DNA of 64,000 nt from Paenibacillus_AB sp036577625 (GTDB taxonomy: Bacteria > Bacillota > Bacilli > Paenibacillales > NBRC-103111), in the NCBI RefSeq assembly GCF_036577625.1, contig NZ_JARBDC010000060.1:1-64000 (forward strand). Direction: 5' to 3'. Positions within the stretch are counted from its first letter, which is position 1. Each line of letters opens with the position of its first letter. The notes beneath the pieces are model-generated. The model was given only the letters and a program-made list of their open reading frames with translations. It made no database searches and had not been told where the DNA came from. This document shows positions 9,432 to 18,246 of the stretch, piece after piece. The translations under genes were made by a program, and so were the position numbers.

Positions 9432-10796
9432 TTAAGAGGTCGGATTTTTGATTTTTTCGGTTATCGTTTGAATGATTTTGTACAAGTCCTGATCGTGCTG
9501 CAGAGCGGAGGCGATTTTTTCGTGGGCGTGGATGACGGTCGTATGGTCCCGTCCTCCGAACGCTTCGCCGATTTTCGGCAGCGAATAGTCGGTCAGCTCG
9601 CGGGACAAGTACATGGCGACCTGTCTCGGAAAAGCGACGGCTTTCGTTCGTTTGCGCGCCTTGAAATCTTCCAGCTTCAGACTGTAAAACTCGCCGACCT
9701 TCTGCTGAATGTCCTGAATCGTAATGATTTTCGGCCGGCTGGACGGAATGATGTCCTTGAGCGCTTCCGCGGCCAGATGCGTCGTGATGTCCTGGTTGAT
9801 GAGCGACGAATAGGCGACGACGCGGATGAGGGCGCCTTCCAGCTCGCGAATGTTCGTATCGATCTGGTTCGCGATATAGATCATCGCCTCGTTCGGGATA
9901 TCCAAATTTTCCGCCTTCGCCTTTTTCCTGAGAATGGCGATTCGCGTTTCCAGATCGGGAGGCGCGATGTCGGTTATAAGTCCCCACTCGAACCGGGAGC
10001 GGAGCCGGTCTTCGAGCGTCGGGATTTCTTTCGGCTGCCGGTCGCTCGAGATAATGATCGCTTTATGCTCCTCGTGCAGCGCGTTGAACGTATGGAAAAA
10101 TTCTTCCTGCGTGCCTTCCTTGCCGGCCAAAAACTGGATGTCGTCGATCAGCAGCACGTCGATTTTGCGGTATTTGTTGCGAAAATCTTCGCCCCGGTTG
10201 TCGCGGACGGCGTTGATGAACTCGTTCGTAAATTTCTCGGACGAAATGTACAGCACGCGCGCCCCCGGATTGTGCTCCAGCACGTAATGGCCGATTGCGT
10301 GCATCAGATGGGTTTTTCCGAGTCCGACGCCGCCGTACAAAAACAGCGGGTTGTACGCTTTCGCCGGCGCTTCCGCGACGGCCAGCGACGCCGCATGGGC
10401 AAACCGGTTGCCGGATCCGACGACGAACGTATCGAACGTATATTTCGGGTTCAATATATTATAGATGCTGCCGTCTTCCTGCGGCGGCGATTGCTTCACG
10501 ATCGGAGTCGCTCCCGGCGGGTTCGGCTTCGCGGCGGGCTCTTCCGTATCTTGTATGACGAAGCTGACTTCGACGTCGCGGCCCAAATATTCGAGGACGG
10601 TGGCGGCGATCATTTTTTTGTAGCGGCTTTCGAGCCAATCGCGCGCGAAGCTCGACGGCGCGCAAACCGTCAGCTGCGTTTCGGTAAAGACGGATGCCGT
10701 CGTCGATTTCAGCCAAGTGTCGAAGCTCGGTTTGCTTAATTTCGTTTGAATCACGGACAACACTTGCTGCCATAACTCGTGGGTATGACCGTCCAC
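9432..10796 (-). CDS. dnaA: Chromosomal replication initiator DnaA
   Basis: This 454-aa AAA+ initiator binds DnaA boxes and opens oriC. Domain I begins DGHTHELWQQVLSVIQ. The AAA+ Walker A is YGGVGLGKTHL and Walker B LLIDDIQFLAG. Domain IV ends with the DNA-binding signature GGRDHTTVIHAHEKI. I chose the GTG at 10796, with an AAGGAG site 10 nt upstream, because the N-terminus then aligns with other DnaA proteins; an in-frame ATG further upstream would add 30 residues of unrelated sequence. Confidence 0.98.
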   Translation of the reverse strand: MDGHTHELWQQVLSVIQTKLSKPSFDTWLKSTTASVFTETQLTVCAPSSFARDWLESRYKKMIAATVLEYLGRDVEVSFVIQDTEEPAAKPNPPGATPIVKQSPPQEDGSIYNILNPKYTFDTFVVGSGNRFAHAASLAVAEAPAKAYNPLFLYGGVGLGKTHLMHAIGHYVLEHNPGARVLYISSEKFTNEFINAVRDNRGEDFRNKYRKIDVLLIDDIQFLAGKEGTQEEFFHTFNALHEEHKAIIISSDRQPKEIPTLEDRLRSRFEWGLITDIAPPDLETRIAILRKKAKAENLDIPNEAMIYIANQIDTNIRELEGALIRVVAYSSLINQDITTHLAAEALKDIIPSSRPKIITIQDIQQKVGEFYSLKLEDFKARKRTKAVAFPRQVAMYLSRELTDYSLPKIGEAFGGRDHTTVIHAHEKIASALQHDQDLYKIIQTITEKIKNPTS

Positions 10797-10863
10797 AGTT
10801 TGTTCACTCCTTCGATTCATTGCCGGTCGTACAAAGGGCCATGCTATGTGAATCATTTCAAAG

Positions 10864-10893
10864 ATTATGTCGGTATATATCCACAAATGTCAT
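10864..10893 (-). promoter_or_regulatory. dnaA promoter with a DnaA box in its spacer
   Basis: On the minus strand there is a -35 ATGACA (10888-10893), an 18-nt spacer and a -10 CATAAT (10864-10869). The DnaA box ATATCCACA at 10877-10885 lies inside the spacer. Binding of DnaA there would block RNA polymerase, which fits the known autorepression of dnaA in Bacillus. Confidence 0.65.
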
Positions 10894-11197
10894 AGGTTTG
10901 GGAATTTTGAAATGAACGCAGGGGAAAATTGTTCACAAACTTATCCACAGCCTGTTGATAATCGGAGAGTTTCGGTGCGCTATTCACAACCGAAAACAAT
11001 ACCATGATAGCAGAATTGGCGCGTGTTTTCAAACATTATCCACAATATCTAGACCTTGTGCGCAACAGTTGTCAACAGCACTACATATTGTTTATACGTT
11101 GTGCAAAAACCGACAAAATGCGATTTTCCGCCCCGAAAAGTTATGCACAAGTGGATAAAAGATCGAAACGCGCGGTTATTTTGCGCACAGTGGATAA
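10877..11197. other. oriC, rpmH-dnaA part: DnaA-box array
   Basis: This stretch holds no gene. Perfect DnaA boxes (TTATCCACA, plus strand) are at 10941-10949 and 11036-11044. Near matches are at 10877-10885, 10953-10961 (minus), 11141-11149 (TTATGCACA), 11150-11158 (minus) and 11189-11197 (minus). Weaker boxes are at 10930-10938, 10980-10988 and 11069-11077. The density, the position upstream of dnaA and the strand switch of flanking genes identify the replication origin. Confidence 0.93.
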
Positions 11198-11239
11198 CGT
11201 TGCGGCGAATGCGCCCTGATTTTGCCGAACGGCCCCAGA

Positions 11240-11268
11240 TTGACTTTTGGACCGAGAAGTGATTTAAT
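11240..11268 (+). promoter_or_regulatory. rpmH promoter
   Basis: A -35 TTGACT (11240-11245), a 17-nt spacer and a -10 TTTAAT (11263-11268) lie 54 nt before the rpmH start. A GGGAGGTG ribosome site at about 11309-11316 precedes the ATG. Confidence 0.75.
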
Positions 11269-11322
11269 GGATAGAGGCGTTTTCGGAAAAGGTAACGGAA
11301 ATACCGTAGGGAGGTGCAATCG

Positions 11323-11457
11323 ATGGGTCCGACATTTAAACCGAATGTCAGCAAGCGCAAAAAAGTGCACGGCTTTCGTAAAAGAATGAGCACGAAAAAC
11401 GGCCGTAAGGTGTTGAAAGCACGCCGCCAAAAAGGAAGAAAAGTTATCAGCGCGTAA
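11323..11457 (+). CDS. rpmH: 50S ribosomal protein L34
   Basis: This 44-aa, very basic protein has the L34 sequence TFKPNVSKRKKVHGFRKRMST and ends GRKVISA. The second residue is Gly where most L34 proteins have Lys or Arg. A GGGAGGTG site lies just upstream. It is the first gene on the right arm, facing away from dnaA, and is followed by rnpA as in nearly all bacteria. Confidence 0.97.
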   Translation: MGPTFKPNVSKRKKVHGFRKRMSTKNGRKVLKARRQKGRKVISA

Positions 11458-11460
11458 TGA

Positions 11461-11490
11461 AAGGCCACTTCCGGGTGGTCTTTTCTTTTT
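11461..11490 (+). terminator. Terminator or attenuator after rpmH
   Basis: A short stem (GGCCAC 11463-11468 with GTGGTC 11475-11480) is followed by TTTTCTTTTT. It starts 3 nt after the rpmH stop and probably lowers transcription into rnpA, giving more L34 than RNase P protein. Confidence 0.7.
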
Positions 11491-11602
11491 ACGAAATAAT
11501 GGCATACGTCCGGTGTTCCGGCCGAATGACGGGCTACGGCTTCGAAGTCCCCGCGCCGCGCTGCGGGGGCGCTTAAGTTTTGTCGAATCGACGGTGAAGA
11601 GG

Positions 11603-11950
11603 ATGCAGAAGGAGCTGCGGCTGACCCGCAGGGAAGATTTCAATAAAGTGTACCGCCACGGCAAGTCGACGGCCAATTTGCAGGTCGTCATTTATTGTTT
11701 GCCGAATCCGCGGATCGAACGGTTCCGGATGGGGGTATCGGTGAGCAAAAAGCTGGGAAGCGCGGTCGTGCGAAACCGGATCAGACGGATGATGAAAGAG
11801 ATCGTCCGCTTGAACGAGGAACGGATCCGCTCGCATTACGACTTCATCGTGATCGCCCGCAAGCCGGTTGTCGACATGGAGTACAAGCAGTTGGAAAAAA
11901 GCTTGATGCACGCGCTGAAACGGGCCCAGCTGCTGCGAAGCTCGACCTAG
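11603..11950 (+). CDS. rnpA: Ribonuclease P protein component
   Basis: This 115-aa basic protein is the subunit of RNase P that helps the catalytic RNA process tRNA 5' ends. The family signature KLGSAVVRNRIRRMMKE (the RNR motif) and the N-terminus LRLTRREDFNKVYRHG are present. The ATG at 11603 gives the usual length; the frame is open further upstream. A small yidD gene often follows rnpA, but none is seen before yidC. Confidence 0.95.
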   Translation: MQKELRLTRREDFNKVYRHGKSTANLQVVIYCLPNPRIERFRMGVSVSKKLGSAVVRNRIRRMMKEIVRLNEERIRSHYDFIVIARKPVVDMEYKQLEKSLMHALKRAQLLRSST

Positions 11951-12170
11951 CGGCGGCCGCTCTGCCGATCGCCCGCCGGGACCTGCTTTCGACAAGCGAA
12001 AATTCGTTTTTTCCAAAGTTTCATTTGCTGTCCAACTTGTGGTATAGTTGATGTTGGATAGGAGGGCCGTTTCCCGTCTATGACGGTGCCTTTTCCTGAT
12101 GTTCCGGGTGCGGTCGACTTTTCGCGCGCAATCAGCGCTATATAGATAAAGATTTAGGAGGAAGCTTATT

Positions 12171-12917
12171 TTGGCCCGACGTCGAATACATCTCGCTCTG
12201 CTGTTTGTTGCTGCCATCGCCTTGCTTTCCGGCTGCAGCAGCATGTCGGCGCAAACGAATCCGATCGATCCGAACAACGGGATATGGGACCGGTATTTCG
12301 TGCATCCGCTTTCTTGGTTGCTGAACTGGTTCGCCGAACTGTTATGGGGACAATACGGATTGTCCATTTTGGTCGTAACGATCATCATCCGCTTCCTGGT
12401 GCTTCCTCTGACGCTGAAGCAGTACCGCAGCTCCAAGGCGATGCAGGCGATCCAGCCGGATATGAAGAAGATCAAGGACAAGTACAAGGACGATCCGAAG
12501 AAGCAGCAGGAAGAAACGATGAAGCTGTTTCAAAAACACGGCGTCAATCCGCTGGCCGGCTGCTTGCCGCTGCTCGTGCAGATGCCGATCTTGATCGCGC
12601 TCTATAACGCGATCGTGCGCAACGGGGAGATCAGCCAGCATACGTTTTTATGGATGCAGCTCGGTACGCCGGACCCGTATTACGTGCTTCCGACGCTGGC
12701 CGCCATTACGACGTTCCTGCAGCAAAAGGTGATGGCGTCCCAGACGACGCCGCAAATGCAAAATTTGATGCTCATATTCCCGGTGCTCATCTTCGTCATG
12801 TCGATGAATTTCGCTTCGGCGCTGCCGCTCTATTGGGTATACAGCAACCTGTTTACTGTCGTGCAATCTTATTTGCTGTACGGTAGATCTAATCAAAAGG
12901 GTGACGTGTCCAAATGA
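12171..12917 (+). CDS. yidC: Membrane protein insertase YidC (SpoIIIJ type)
   Basis: This 248-aa lipoprotein inserts and folds membrane proteins with or without SecYEG; SpoIIIJ paralogues are needed for sporulation. A lipoprotein signal with lipobox LLSGC (Cys22) is followed by five hydrophobic segments and the conserved region NPLAGCLPLLVQMPILIALY. The start is TTG with a strong AGGAGG at 12156-12161. The stop overlaps the jag start by ATGA, so the two are translationally coupled. Confidence 0.95.
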   Translation: MARRRIHLALLFVAAIALLSGCSSMSAQTNPIDPNNGIWDRYFVHPLSWLLNWFAELLWGQYGLSILVVTIIIRFLVLPLTLKQYRSSKAMQAIQPDMKKIKDKYKDDPKKQQEETMKLFQKHGVNPLAGCLPLLVQMPILIALYNAIVRNGEISQHTFLWMQLGTPDPYYVLPTLAAITTFLQQKVMASQTTPQMQNLMLIFPVLIFVMSMNFASALPLYWVYSNLFTVVQSYLLYGRSNQKGDVSK

Positions 12918-13531
12918 AAACAATCGTTGTCACGGGCAAAACGATCGAGGATGCGGTAAAATCCGGGCTTGCGCAATGGGGCGTTCCGGAGCAGCGGGTC
13001 AAAGTCAAAGTATTGGAACAGCCCTCCAAAGGGTTATTCGGCTTGATCGGCGCCAAGGAAGCGAAGGTGGAGCTGGAGCTCATTCCGGACGCGCTGGAAG
13101 AGGCGGTCAAGTTTTTGGAAGATGTGTTTCGTACGATGGACATCCAAGTCAACATCGATCGTGAGCAAACCGATGACGGCGTACAGTTTAATTTGAACGG
13201 CAAAGAATTGGGAATACTGATTGGAAGAAGGGGCCAGACGCTGGACTCTTTGCAATATCTCGTCAATATCGTGGCGAACCGGTACGCCGATTCGCACGTT
13301 AGAATCGTGCTCGATGCGGAAAATTTCCGCAAGCGCCGCCGGCAGACGCTGGAGGAGCTTTCGAACCGGCTCGCCATGCGGGTCGTCCGAACCGGCAAGG
13401 AAGTGGTGCTGGAGCCGATGTCGCCGCAAGAACGGAAAGTGATCCATTCCAAGCTGCAAAATCATCCCGAGGTGAAAACATTCAGCAAAGGGGAAGAACC
13501 GAATCGCAGAGTCGTAATCGCGCTCCGATAA
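12914..13531 (+). CDS. jag: RNA-binding protein Jag/KhpB (SpoIIIJ-associated)
   Basis: This 205-aa protein has an N-terminal Jag_N domain (MKTIVVTGKTIEDAVKSGL), a KH domain with the GILIGRRGQTLDSLQYLVN loop and a C-terminal R3H domain. KhpB pairs with KhpA and affects cell division and envelope growth in Firmicutes. Its start overlaps the yidC stop, the standard arrangement. Confidence 0.93.
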   Translation: MKTIVVTGKTIEDAVKSGLAQWGVPEQRVKVKVLEQPSKGLFGLIGAKEAKVELELIPDALEEAVKFLEDVFRTMDIQVNIDREQTDDGVQFNLNGKELGILIGRRGQTLDSLQYLVNIVANRYADSHVRIVLDAENFRKRRRQTLEELSNRLAMRVVRTGKEVVLEPMSPQERKVIHSKLQNHPEVKTFSKGEEPNRRVVIALR

Positions 13532-13726
13532 GGGTTGGATGGGATGCGCGGAAGGGGCGCCTCATACCGGGCGAAACGGATGCCGGGAACCGGCGCCGGC
13601 CATCCGCGCGACTGCGGCAACTTTATGGCAATGGCTCCGCTAGGGCGGGAGTCATTGTTTTTGTTTTACTTGAAGACTACGGAACGATCAACGAATCGTC
13701 AATCCAGAAGGTGGTGTACGTGAAGC

Positions 13727-15100
13727 ATGTCGGATACGATTGCAGCTATTTCGACTCCCGCCGGCGAAGGGGGGATCTCCGTTATACGCGTGAGCGGCGC
13801 GGACTCGATCGAGGCGGTCGACCGCATCTTTTCATTTAAAGGAAAGCTGCGGGACGTTCCGTCCCATACGGTGCATTACGGGCATATCGTAGCGCCGGAT
13901 ACCGGCGAGCGGGTCGAAGAAGCGCTCGTGACGGTCATGCGGAGCCCGAGATCGTTTACGACCGAAGATGTCGTCGAAGTCAGCTGTCACGGAGGCCTGA
14001 TCGCGGTCAAAAAAGTGCTCGACCTCGTGCTGGAGCAAAACGTGCGGCTTGCCGAACCGGGCGAATTTACGAAACGGGCGTTTTTGAACGGACGCATCGA
14101 CCTCGCCCAGGCGGAAGCGGTCATCGATTTGATCCGGGCGAAGTCCGACCGGGCGTACAAAATCGCGCTGCGGCAGGTGGAAGGGACGCTGTCGAAGCAG
14201 GTGAAGCAGCTGCGCCACCGGCTCGTCGAATTGATGGCGCATATCGAGGTCAATATCGATTACCCCGAACATGACGTCGAAGAGCTGACGAACGCGTATA
14301 TCGAGGACAAATGCAAAGAAGCGCTGGCCGATCTGGAACGGCTGTTGCGCACGGCGGAGCAGGGGAAAATTTTGCGCGAAGGCATCGTCACCGCCATCGT
14401 AGGCCGGCCGAACGTCGGCAAATCTTCGCTGCTCAACGCGCTCGCGCAGGAAAACAAAGCGATCGTCACCGATATCCCGGGGACGACGAGGGACGTAATC
14501 GAGGAATACGTGAACTTGAACGGCATACCGCTCAAGCTGCTCGATACGGCCGGACTGCGCGAAACGGAGGATATCGTCGAGCGGATCGGCGTGGAGCGCT
14601 CCCGGAACGCTTTAACCGAAGCCGATCTGATCATTCTCGTGATCAACCGCGGCGAGCCGCTGCACGAGGACGAGAAGCAGCTGATCGAGCAGGTGCGGGA
14701 TAAGCAAAGCATCGTCGTGCTGAACAAGAGCGATCTGCCTCTCGCCGCCGATATCGGTTACGTGGAAGCCCGTTTTCCGCCGGAGCGGATCGTCTCGATG
14801 TCGGTCAAGGAAGAGGAAGGGCTGGACCGGTTAGGGAAGGCGATCGCGGATTTGTTTTTCGGCGGACGGCTGGAAATGAACGATTTGACGTATGTGAGCA
14901 ACGTGCGGCATATTCATCTGTTGAAAAGCGCGATGAAGGCGCTGGAAGAGGCGCTCGAGGCGGTCGACCGGCGCATTCCGATCGATATGATCCAGATCGA
15001 TATTAGCCGCGCCTGGGAGTCTCTCGGGGAGCTTGTCGGCGATACCGCCCATGAGTCGCTCATCGATCAAATTTTTTCGCAATTTTGTTTGGGCAAGTAA
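13727..15100 (+). CDS. mnmE: tRNA uridine-5-carboxymethylaminomethyl modification GTPase MnmE
   Basis: This 457-aa GTPase works with MnmG to modify U34 of tRNAs. It has the N-terminal tetrahydrofolate-binding domain, a helical domain, an inserted G domain (GRPNVGKSSLLNAL, DIPGTTRD, DTAGLRE, NKSDL) and the catalytic C-terminal FCLGK motif. The 195 nt before it contain no gene. Confidence 0.97.
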   Translation: MSDTIAAISTPAGEGGISVIRVSGADSIEAVDRIFSFKGKLRDVPSHTVHYGHIVAPDTGERVEEALVTVMRSPRSFTTEDVVEVSCHGGLIAVKKVLDLVLEQNVRLAEPGEFTKRAFLNGRIDLAQAEAVIDLIRAKSDRAYKIALRQVEGTLSKQVKQLRHRLVELMAHIEVNIDYPEHDVEELTNAYIEDKCKEALADLERLLRTAEQGKILREGIVTAIVGRPNVGKSSLLNALAQENKAIVTDIPGTTRDVIEEYVNLNGIPLKLLDTAGLRETEDIVERIGVERSRNALTEADLIILVINRGEPLHEDEKQLIEQVRDKQSIVVLNKSDLPLAADIGYVEARFPPERIVSMSVKEEEGLDRLGKAIADLFFGGRLEMNDLTYVSNVRHIHLLKSAMKALEEALEAVDRRIPIDMIQIDISRAWESLGELVGDTAHESLIDQIFSQFCLGK

Positions 15101-15159
15101 TCGACGGAATAAAGCGAACAAATGTTCGTGCTATACAAGAAGGCAAGGGAGGTTTTATC

Positions 15160-17052
15160 GTGAACAACTATTCGGCGGGTCAATACGACGTCATCGTAAT
15201 CGGAGCCGGGCATGCCGGCTGCGAGGCGGCGCTCGCTTCCGCACGCATGGGGTGCGAAACGCTGCTGCTTACGATCAATTTGGATATGGTTGCGTTTATG
15301 CCGTGCAATCCTTCGATCGGGGGGCCGGCGAAAGGACATGTCGTCCGGGAAATCGATGCGCTCGGCGGCGAGATGGGACGCAATATCGATAAAACGTTTA
15401 TTCAGCTGCGCATGCTCAATACCGGGAAAGGCCCGGCGGTTCATGCGCTTCGCGCGCAAGCCGACAAATTTTTGTACCAGCATACGATGAAGGAAACGAT
15501 CGAGAAGCAGCCCAAGCTGACGCTTCGCCAAGGCATGGTCGAGGAGCTGATCGTCGAAGACGGCGTCTGCAAAGGCGTCGTGACGAAGACGGGCGCCGAG
15601 TATTACGGCAAAGCGATCGTGCTGACGACCGGCACGTACTTGCGCGGCAAAGTAATCATGGGCGATTTGATGTACGAGAGCGGGCCGAACAACCAGCAGC
15701 CGTCCGTAAAGCTGTCGGAAAGCTTGAGATCGCTCGGCTTCGAGCTGGTCCGGTTCAAAACCGGAACTCCGCCGCGCGTGCATAAAGATACGATCGACTT
15801 CGCGAAGATGGAAATTCAGCCCGGAGACGAGCAGCCGAAATATTTTTCGTACGAAACCGAGCCGTTCGTCCGCGAGCAGCTGCCGTGCTGGCTTACGTAC
15901 ACGTCGGCCGATACGCATGAAATCATTAACAGCAATCTTCATCGCGCTCCGATGTTTTCCGGGGCGATCGAAGGGACCGGTCCGCGCTATTGTCCGTCGA
16001 TCGAAGATAAAATCGTCCGCTTCAGCGATAAGCCGAAGCATCAAATCTTTTTGGAGCCGGAAGGCCGCCATACGTCGGAATATTACGTGCAGGGGCTTTC
16101 CACCAGCATGCCGGAGGAAGTGCAGTTGAGCATTTTGCGGTCGATCCCCGGTCTCGAGAACGTTAAAATGATGCGTACCGGCTATGCGATCGAGTATGAC
16201 GCGATCGTCCCGACGCAGCTGTGGCCTTCTTTGGAGACGAAGCGGGTCCAAGGTCTGTTCACCGCAGGGCAAATTAACGGGACGTCCGGCTACGAGGAAG
16301 CGGCCGGGCAGGGGATAATGGCCGGCATCAATGCGGCCCGCAAAGTGCAGGGGAAAGAGCCTGTCGTGCTGGAACGGTCGCAAGGCTATATCGGCGTTCT
16401 GATCGACGATCTCGTTACGAAAGGCACGAGCGAGCCTTACCGTCTGCTTACGTCGAGAGCCGAATACCGGCTGCTGCTCCGTCACGACAACGCCGATTTG
16501 CGGCTTACTCCGATCGGGTACGAGATCGGGCTTATTTCCGAGGAGCGGTATCAAAAGTTTATGCATAAAAAATCGACCGTGGCGCTCGAAATCGATCGGT
16601 TGAAAACGACGAAGCTGCGTCCGGAGCCGCATGTTCAGCAGCTTTTGACCGAGCTCGGCACCGTACCGCTGAACAACGCCGTCGATATGATTTCGCTGCT
16701 CCGCCGGCCGGAAGTGACATACGCGCATTTGGAGCAGCTGTCTCCGTCGCCGTTCGAATTGAACGAGGAGATGAAGGAGCAGGTCGAAATCCAGATCAAA
16801 TACGAAGGGTATATCGAGAAGCAGCTGATCCATGTCGAACGTCTCGCGAAAATGGAAAAGAAAAAGCTTCCGGAAAATTTAAATTATGCGGAAATTCACG
16901 GGATCGCCAACGAAGCGAAGCAGAAGCTTGCGCAAATCCGGCCGATTTCGATCGGGCAGGCGTCGCGCATTTCCGGGGTAACGCCTGCCGACATTTCGAT
17001 TCTTCTCGTTTATTTGGAGCAGCATAACAAAACCGCTGCGGCAAGAGGCTGA
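15160..17052 (+). CDS. mnmG: tRNA modification FAD-dependent enzyme MnmG (GidA)
   Basis: This 630-aa FAD/NADH enzyme is the partner of MnmE in U34 modification. The dinucleotide-binding motif IGAGHAGCEAALASARMG and the PCNPSIGGPAKGH motif are present. I chose the GTG at 15160, with an AAGGGAGG ribosome site, because it gives the normal N-terminus NNYSAGQYDVIVIG; the open frame upstream overlaps the end of mnmE. Confidence 0.97.
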   Translation: MNNYSAGQYDVIVIGAGHAGCEAALASARMGCETLLLTINLDMVAFMPCNPSIGGPAKGHVVREIDALGGEMGRNIDKTFIQLRMLNTGKGPAVHALRAQADKFLYQHTMKETIEKQPKLTLRQGMVEELIVEDGVCKGVVTKTGAEYYGKAIVLTTGTYLRGKVIMGDLMYESGPNNQQPSVKLSESLRSLGFELVRFKTGTPPRVHKDTIDFAKMEIQPGDEQPKYFSYETEPFVREQLPCWLTYTSADTHEIINSNLHRAPMFSGAIEGTGPRYCPSIEDKIVRFSDKPKHQIFLEPEGRHTSEYYVQGLSTSMPEEVQLSILRSIPGLENVKMMRTGYAIEYDAIVPTQLWPSLETKRVQGLFTAGQINGTSGYEEAAGQGIMAGINAARKVQGKEPVVLERSQGYIGVLIDDLVTKGTSEPYRLLTSRAEYRLLLRHDNADLRLTPIGYEIGLISEERYQKFMHKKSTVALEIDRLKTTKLRPEPHVQQLLTELGTVPLNNAVDMISLLRRPEVTYAHLEQLSPSPFELNEEMKEQVEIQIKYEGYIEKQLIHVERLAKMEKKKLPENLNYAEIHGIANEAKQKLAQIRPISIGQASRISGVTPADISILLVYLEQHNKTAAARG

Positions 17053-17057
17053 CACCG

Positions 17058-17792
17058 ATGGACGATGTGAAAAAGCTGTTTACCGAGCTGCTTGCCGAAC
17101 GGCAGCTCCAGTTGTCCGATAAGCAATGGGAGCAATTCGAGACGTATTTTCGCGAGCTTGTTTCTTGGAACGAAAAAATGAATTTGACGGGGATTACCGA
17201 GAGAGAGCAGGTCTATATGAAGCATTTTTACGATTCGCTCTCTCTTTCTTTTTTCGTTCCGATGTCCGAACTTTCAACGATAGCCGATATCGGTTCCGGA
17301 GCCGGGTTTCCCAGTATTCCGCTTCGCATCGTATTCCCGCATTTGCGCGTAACGATCGTCGATTCGCTAAACAAACGCATTCAGTTTTTGAATCATCTCG
17401 TTCAATCGCTGGGGCTGGAGCATGTTACTTGTATACACGGGCGGGCGGAAGATGTCGCTCGCATGAATGGACAACGGGACAGCTACGATCTTGTGACCGC
17501 GCGGGCCGTTGCCCGTCTGAACGTGCTCGCCGAATTTTGCCTTCCTTTTGTGCGCAAATCGGGCCTATTTGCTGCGATGAAAGGGGCCGATCCCGAGGAG
17601 GAGCTGCGCGAGGCTGCGTTCAGCTTGAGGCAGCTTCGCGGAGTCGTAAAATCGGTCGCATCGTTCCAGCTTCCGATCGAGCAATCTTCCCGGCATATCA
17701 TTTTGATCGAGAAGGTTGGGGCGACGCCGCAAAAGTATCCGCGAAAGGCGGGACTGCCTTTAAAGCAGCCGCTAATTGGAGCGCCGCGTTAA
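17058..17792 (+). CDS. rsmG: 16S rRNA (guanine-N7) methyltransferase RsmG
   Basis: This 244-aa enzyme methylates G527 of 16S rRNA; its loss gives low-level streptomycin resistance. The SAM-binding motif IADIGSGAGFPSIPL and the N-terminus with WNEKMNLTGIT are characteristic. It starts 5 nt after mnmG, in the same operon. Confidence 0.96.
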   Translation: MDDVKKLFTELLAERQLQLSDKQWEQFETYFRELVSWNEKMNLTGITEREQVYMKHFYDSLSLSFFVPMSELSTIADIGSGAGFPSIPLRIVFPHLRVTIVDSLNKRIQFLNHLVQSLGLEHVTCIHGRAEDVARMNGQRDSYDLVTARAVARLNVLAEFCLPFVRKSGLFAAMKGADPEEELREAAFSLRQLRGVVKSVASFQLPIEQSSRHIILIEKVGATPQKYPRKAGLPLKQPLIGAPR

Positions 17793-17793
17793 T

Positions 17794-17809
17794 TGTTCCA
17801 CGTGAAACA
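17794..17809. promoter_or_regulatory. parS site 1
   Basis: The 16-bp sequence TGTTCCACGTGAAACA matches the near-universal parS consensus TGTTNCACGTGAAACA. It lies directly after rsmG and upstream of noc, at an origin-proximal position. Spo0J (ParB) is expected to load here. Confidence 0.95.
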
Positions 17810-18246
17810 TTCACAAATTGTTTCGATGGGATAGGCAGGAAATCGACCGTCTTTGGAGAATTATTATATAGTAGATGGGCGAGTGAAAAACAGGTTTTCA
17901 ACGTCGGCAAGGCCCCCAATGCGGAAGAAGGAGGGCCGATGCAGCATGCTTGCAGAACTCGTATTCCGGCGAGTGATTGGCTGGTTTAGAGCGGGGTTTT
18001 CGGCTGATTCGAGGTCCAAAGACGACTTTTGGATCGATATAAAACGGCTTTGTAAAATCGCGCGAGGAGAATGCTGCATGCTGCCGGTGCCGGGGGGTGT
18101 TGGCGTGCAGACCGGTCGCCGAAACAGTATCGACACTGACCCTTATGTCAGCCATTGCAAGTCGAATAGTAGGACGGCAGCGAAGAGCCGCGTAACCTGG
18201 ATGGGGAACCCTCGGACAAGGCTTTCATAGCGACGAAAGGAATTGG
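17810..18246. other. noc upstream region, no established gene
   Basis: A promoter-like TCGACC (17847-17852) with TATATA or TATAGT 16-18 nt later is visible around 17847-17876. A strong GGAGG precedes an ATG at 17939 that opens a 16-codon frame ending at 17989. Several possible hairpins follow, for example around 18016-18035 and 18137-18152. A 94-codon frame from 17946 has no recognisable protein character. The region could be a long structured leader for noc or a degraded gene; neither is proven. Confidence 0.4.

Noticed and set aside
11951..12170. Possible yidD between rnpA and yidC
   Set aside because: No frame with the YidD pattern exists here; the gene is absent at this position.
15067..16833. 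588-codon minus-strand frame
   Set aside because: Shadow of mnmG; compositionally biased and without recognisable motifs.
17946..18230. 94-codon frame upstream of noc
   Set aside because: No protein-like composition or family pattern, and the ribosome site fits the ATG at 17939 better; kept only as part of the unexplained region.
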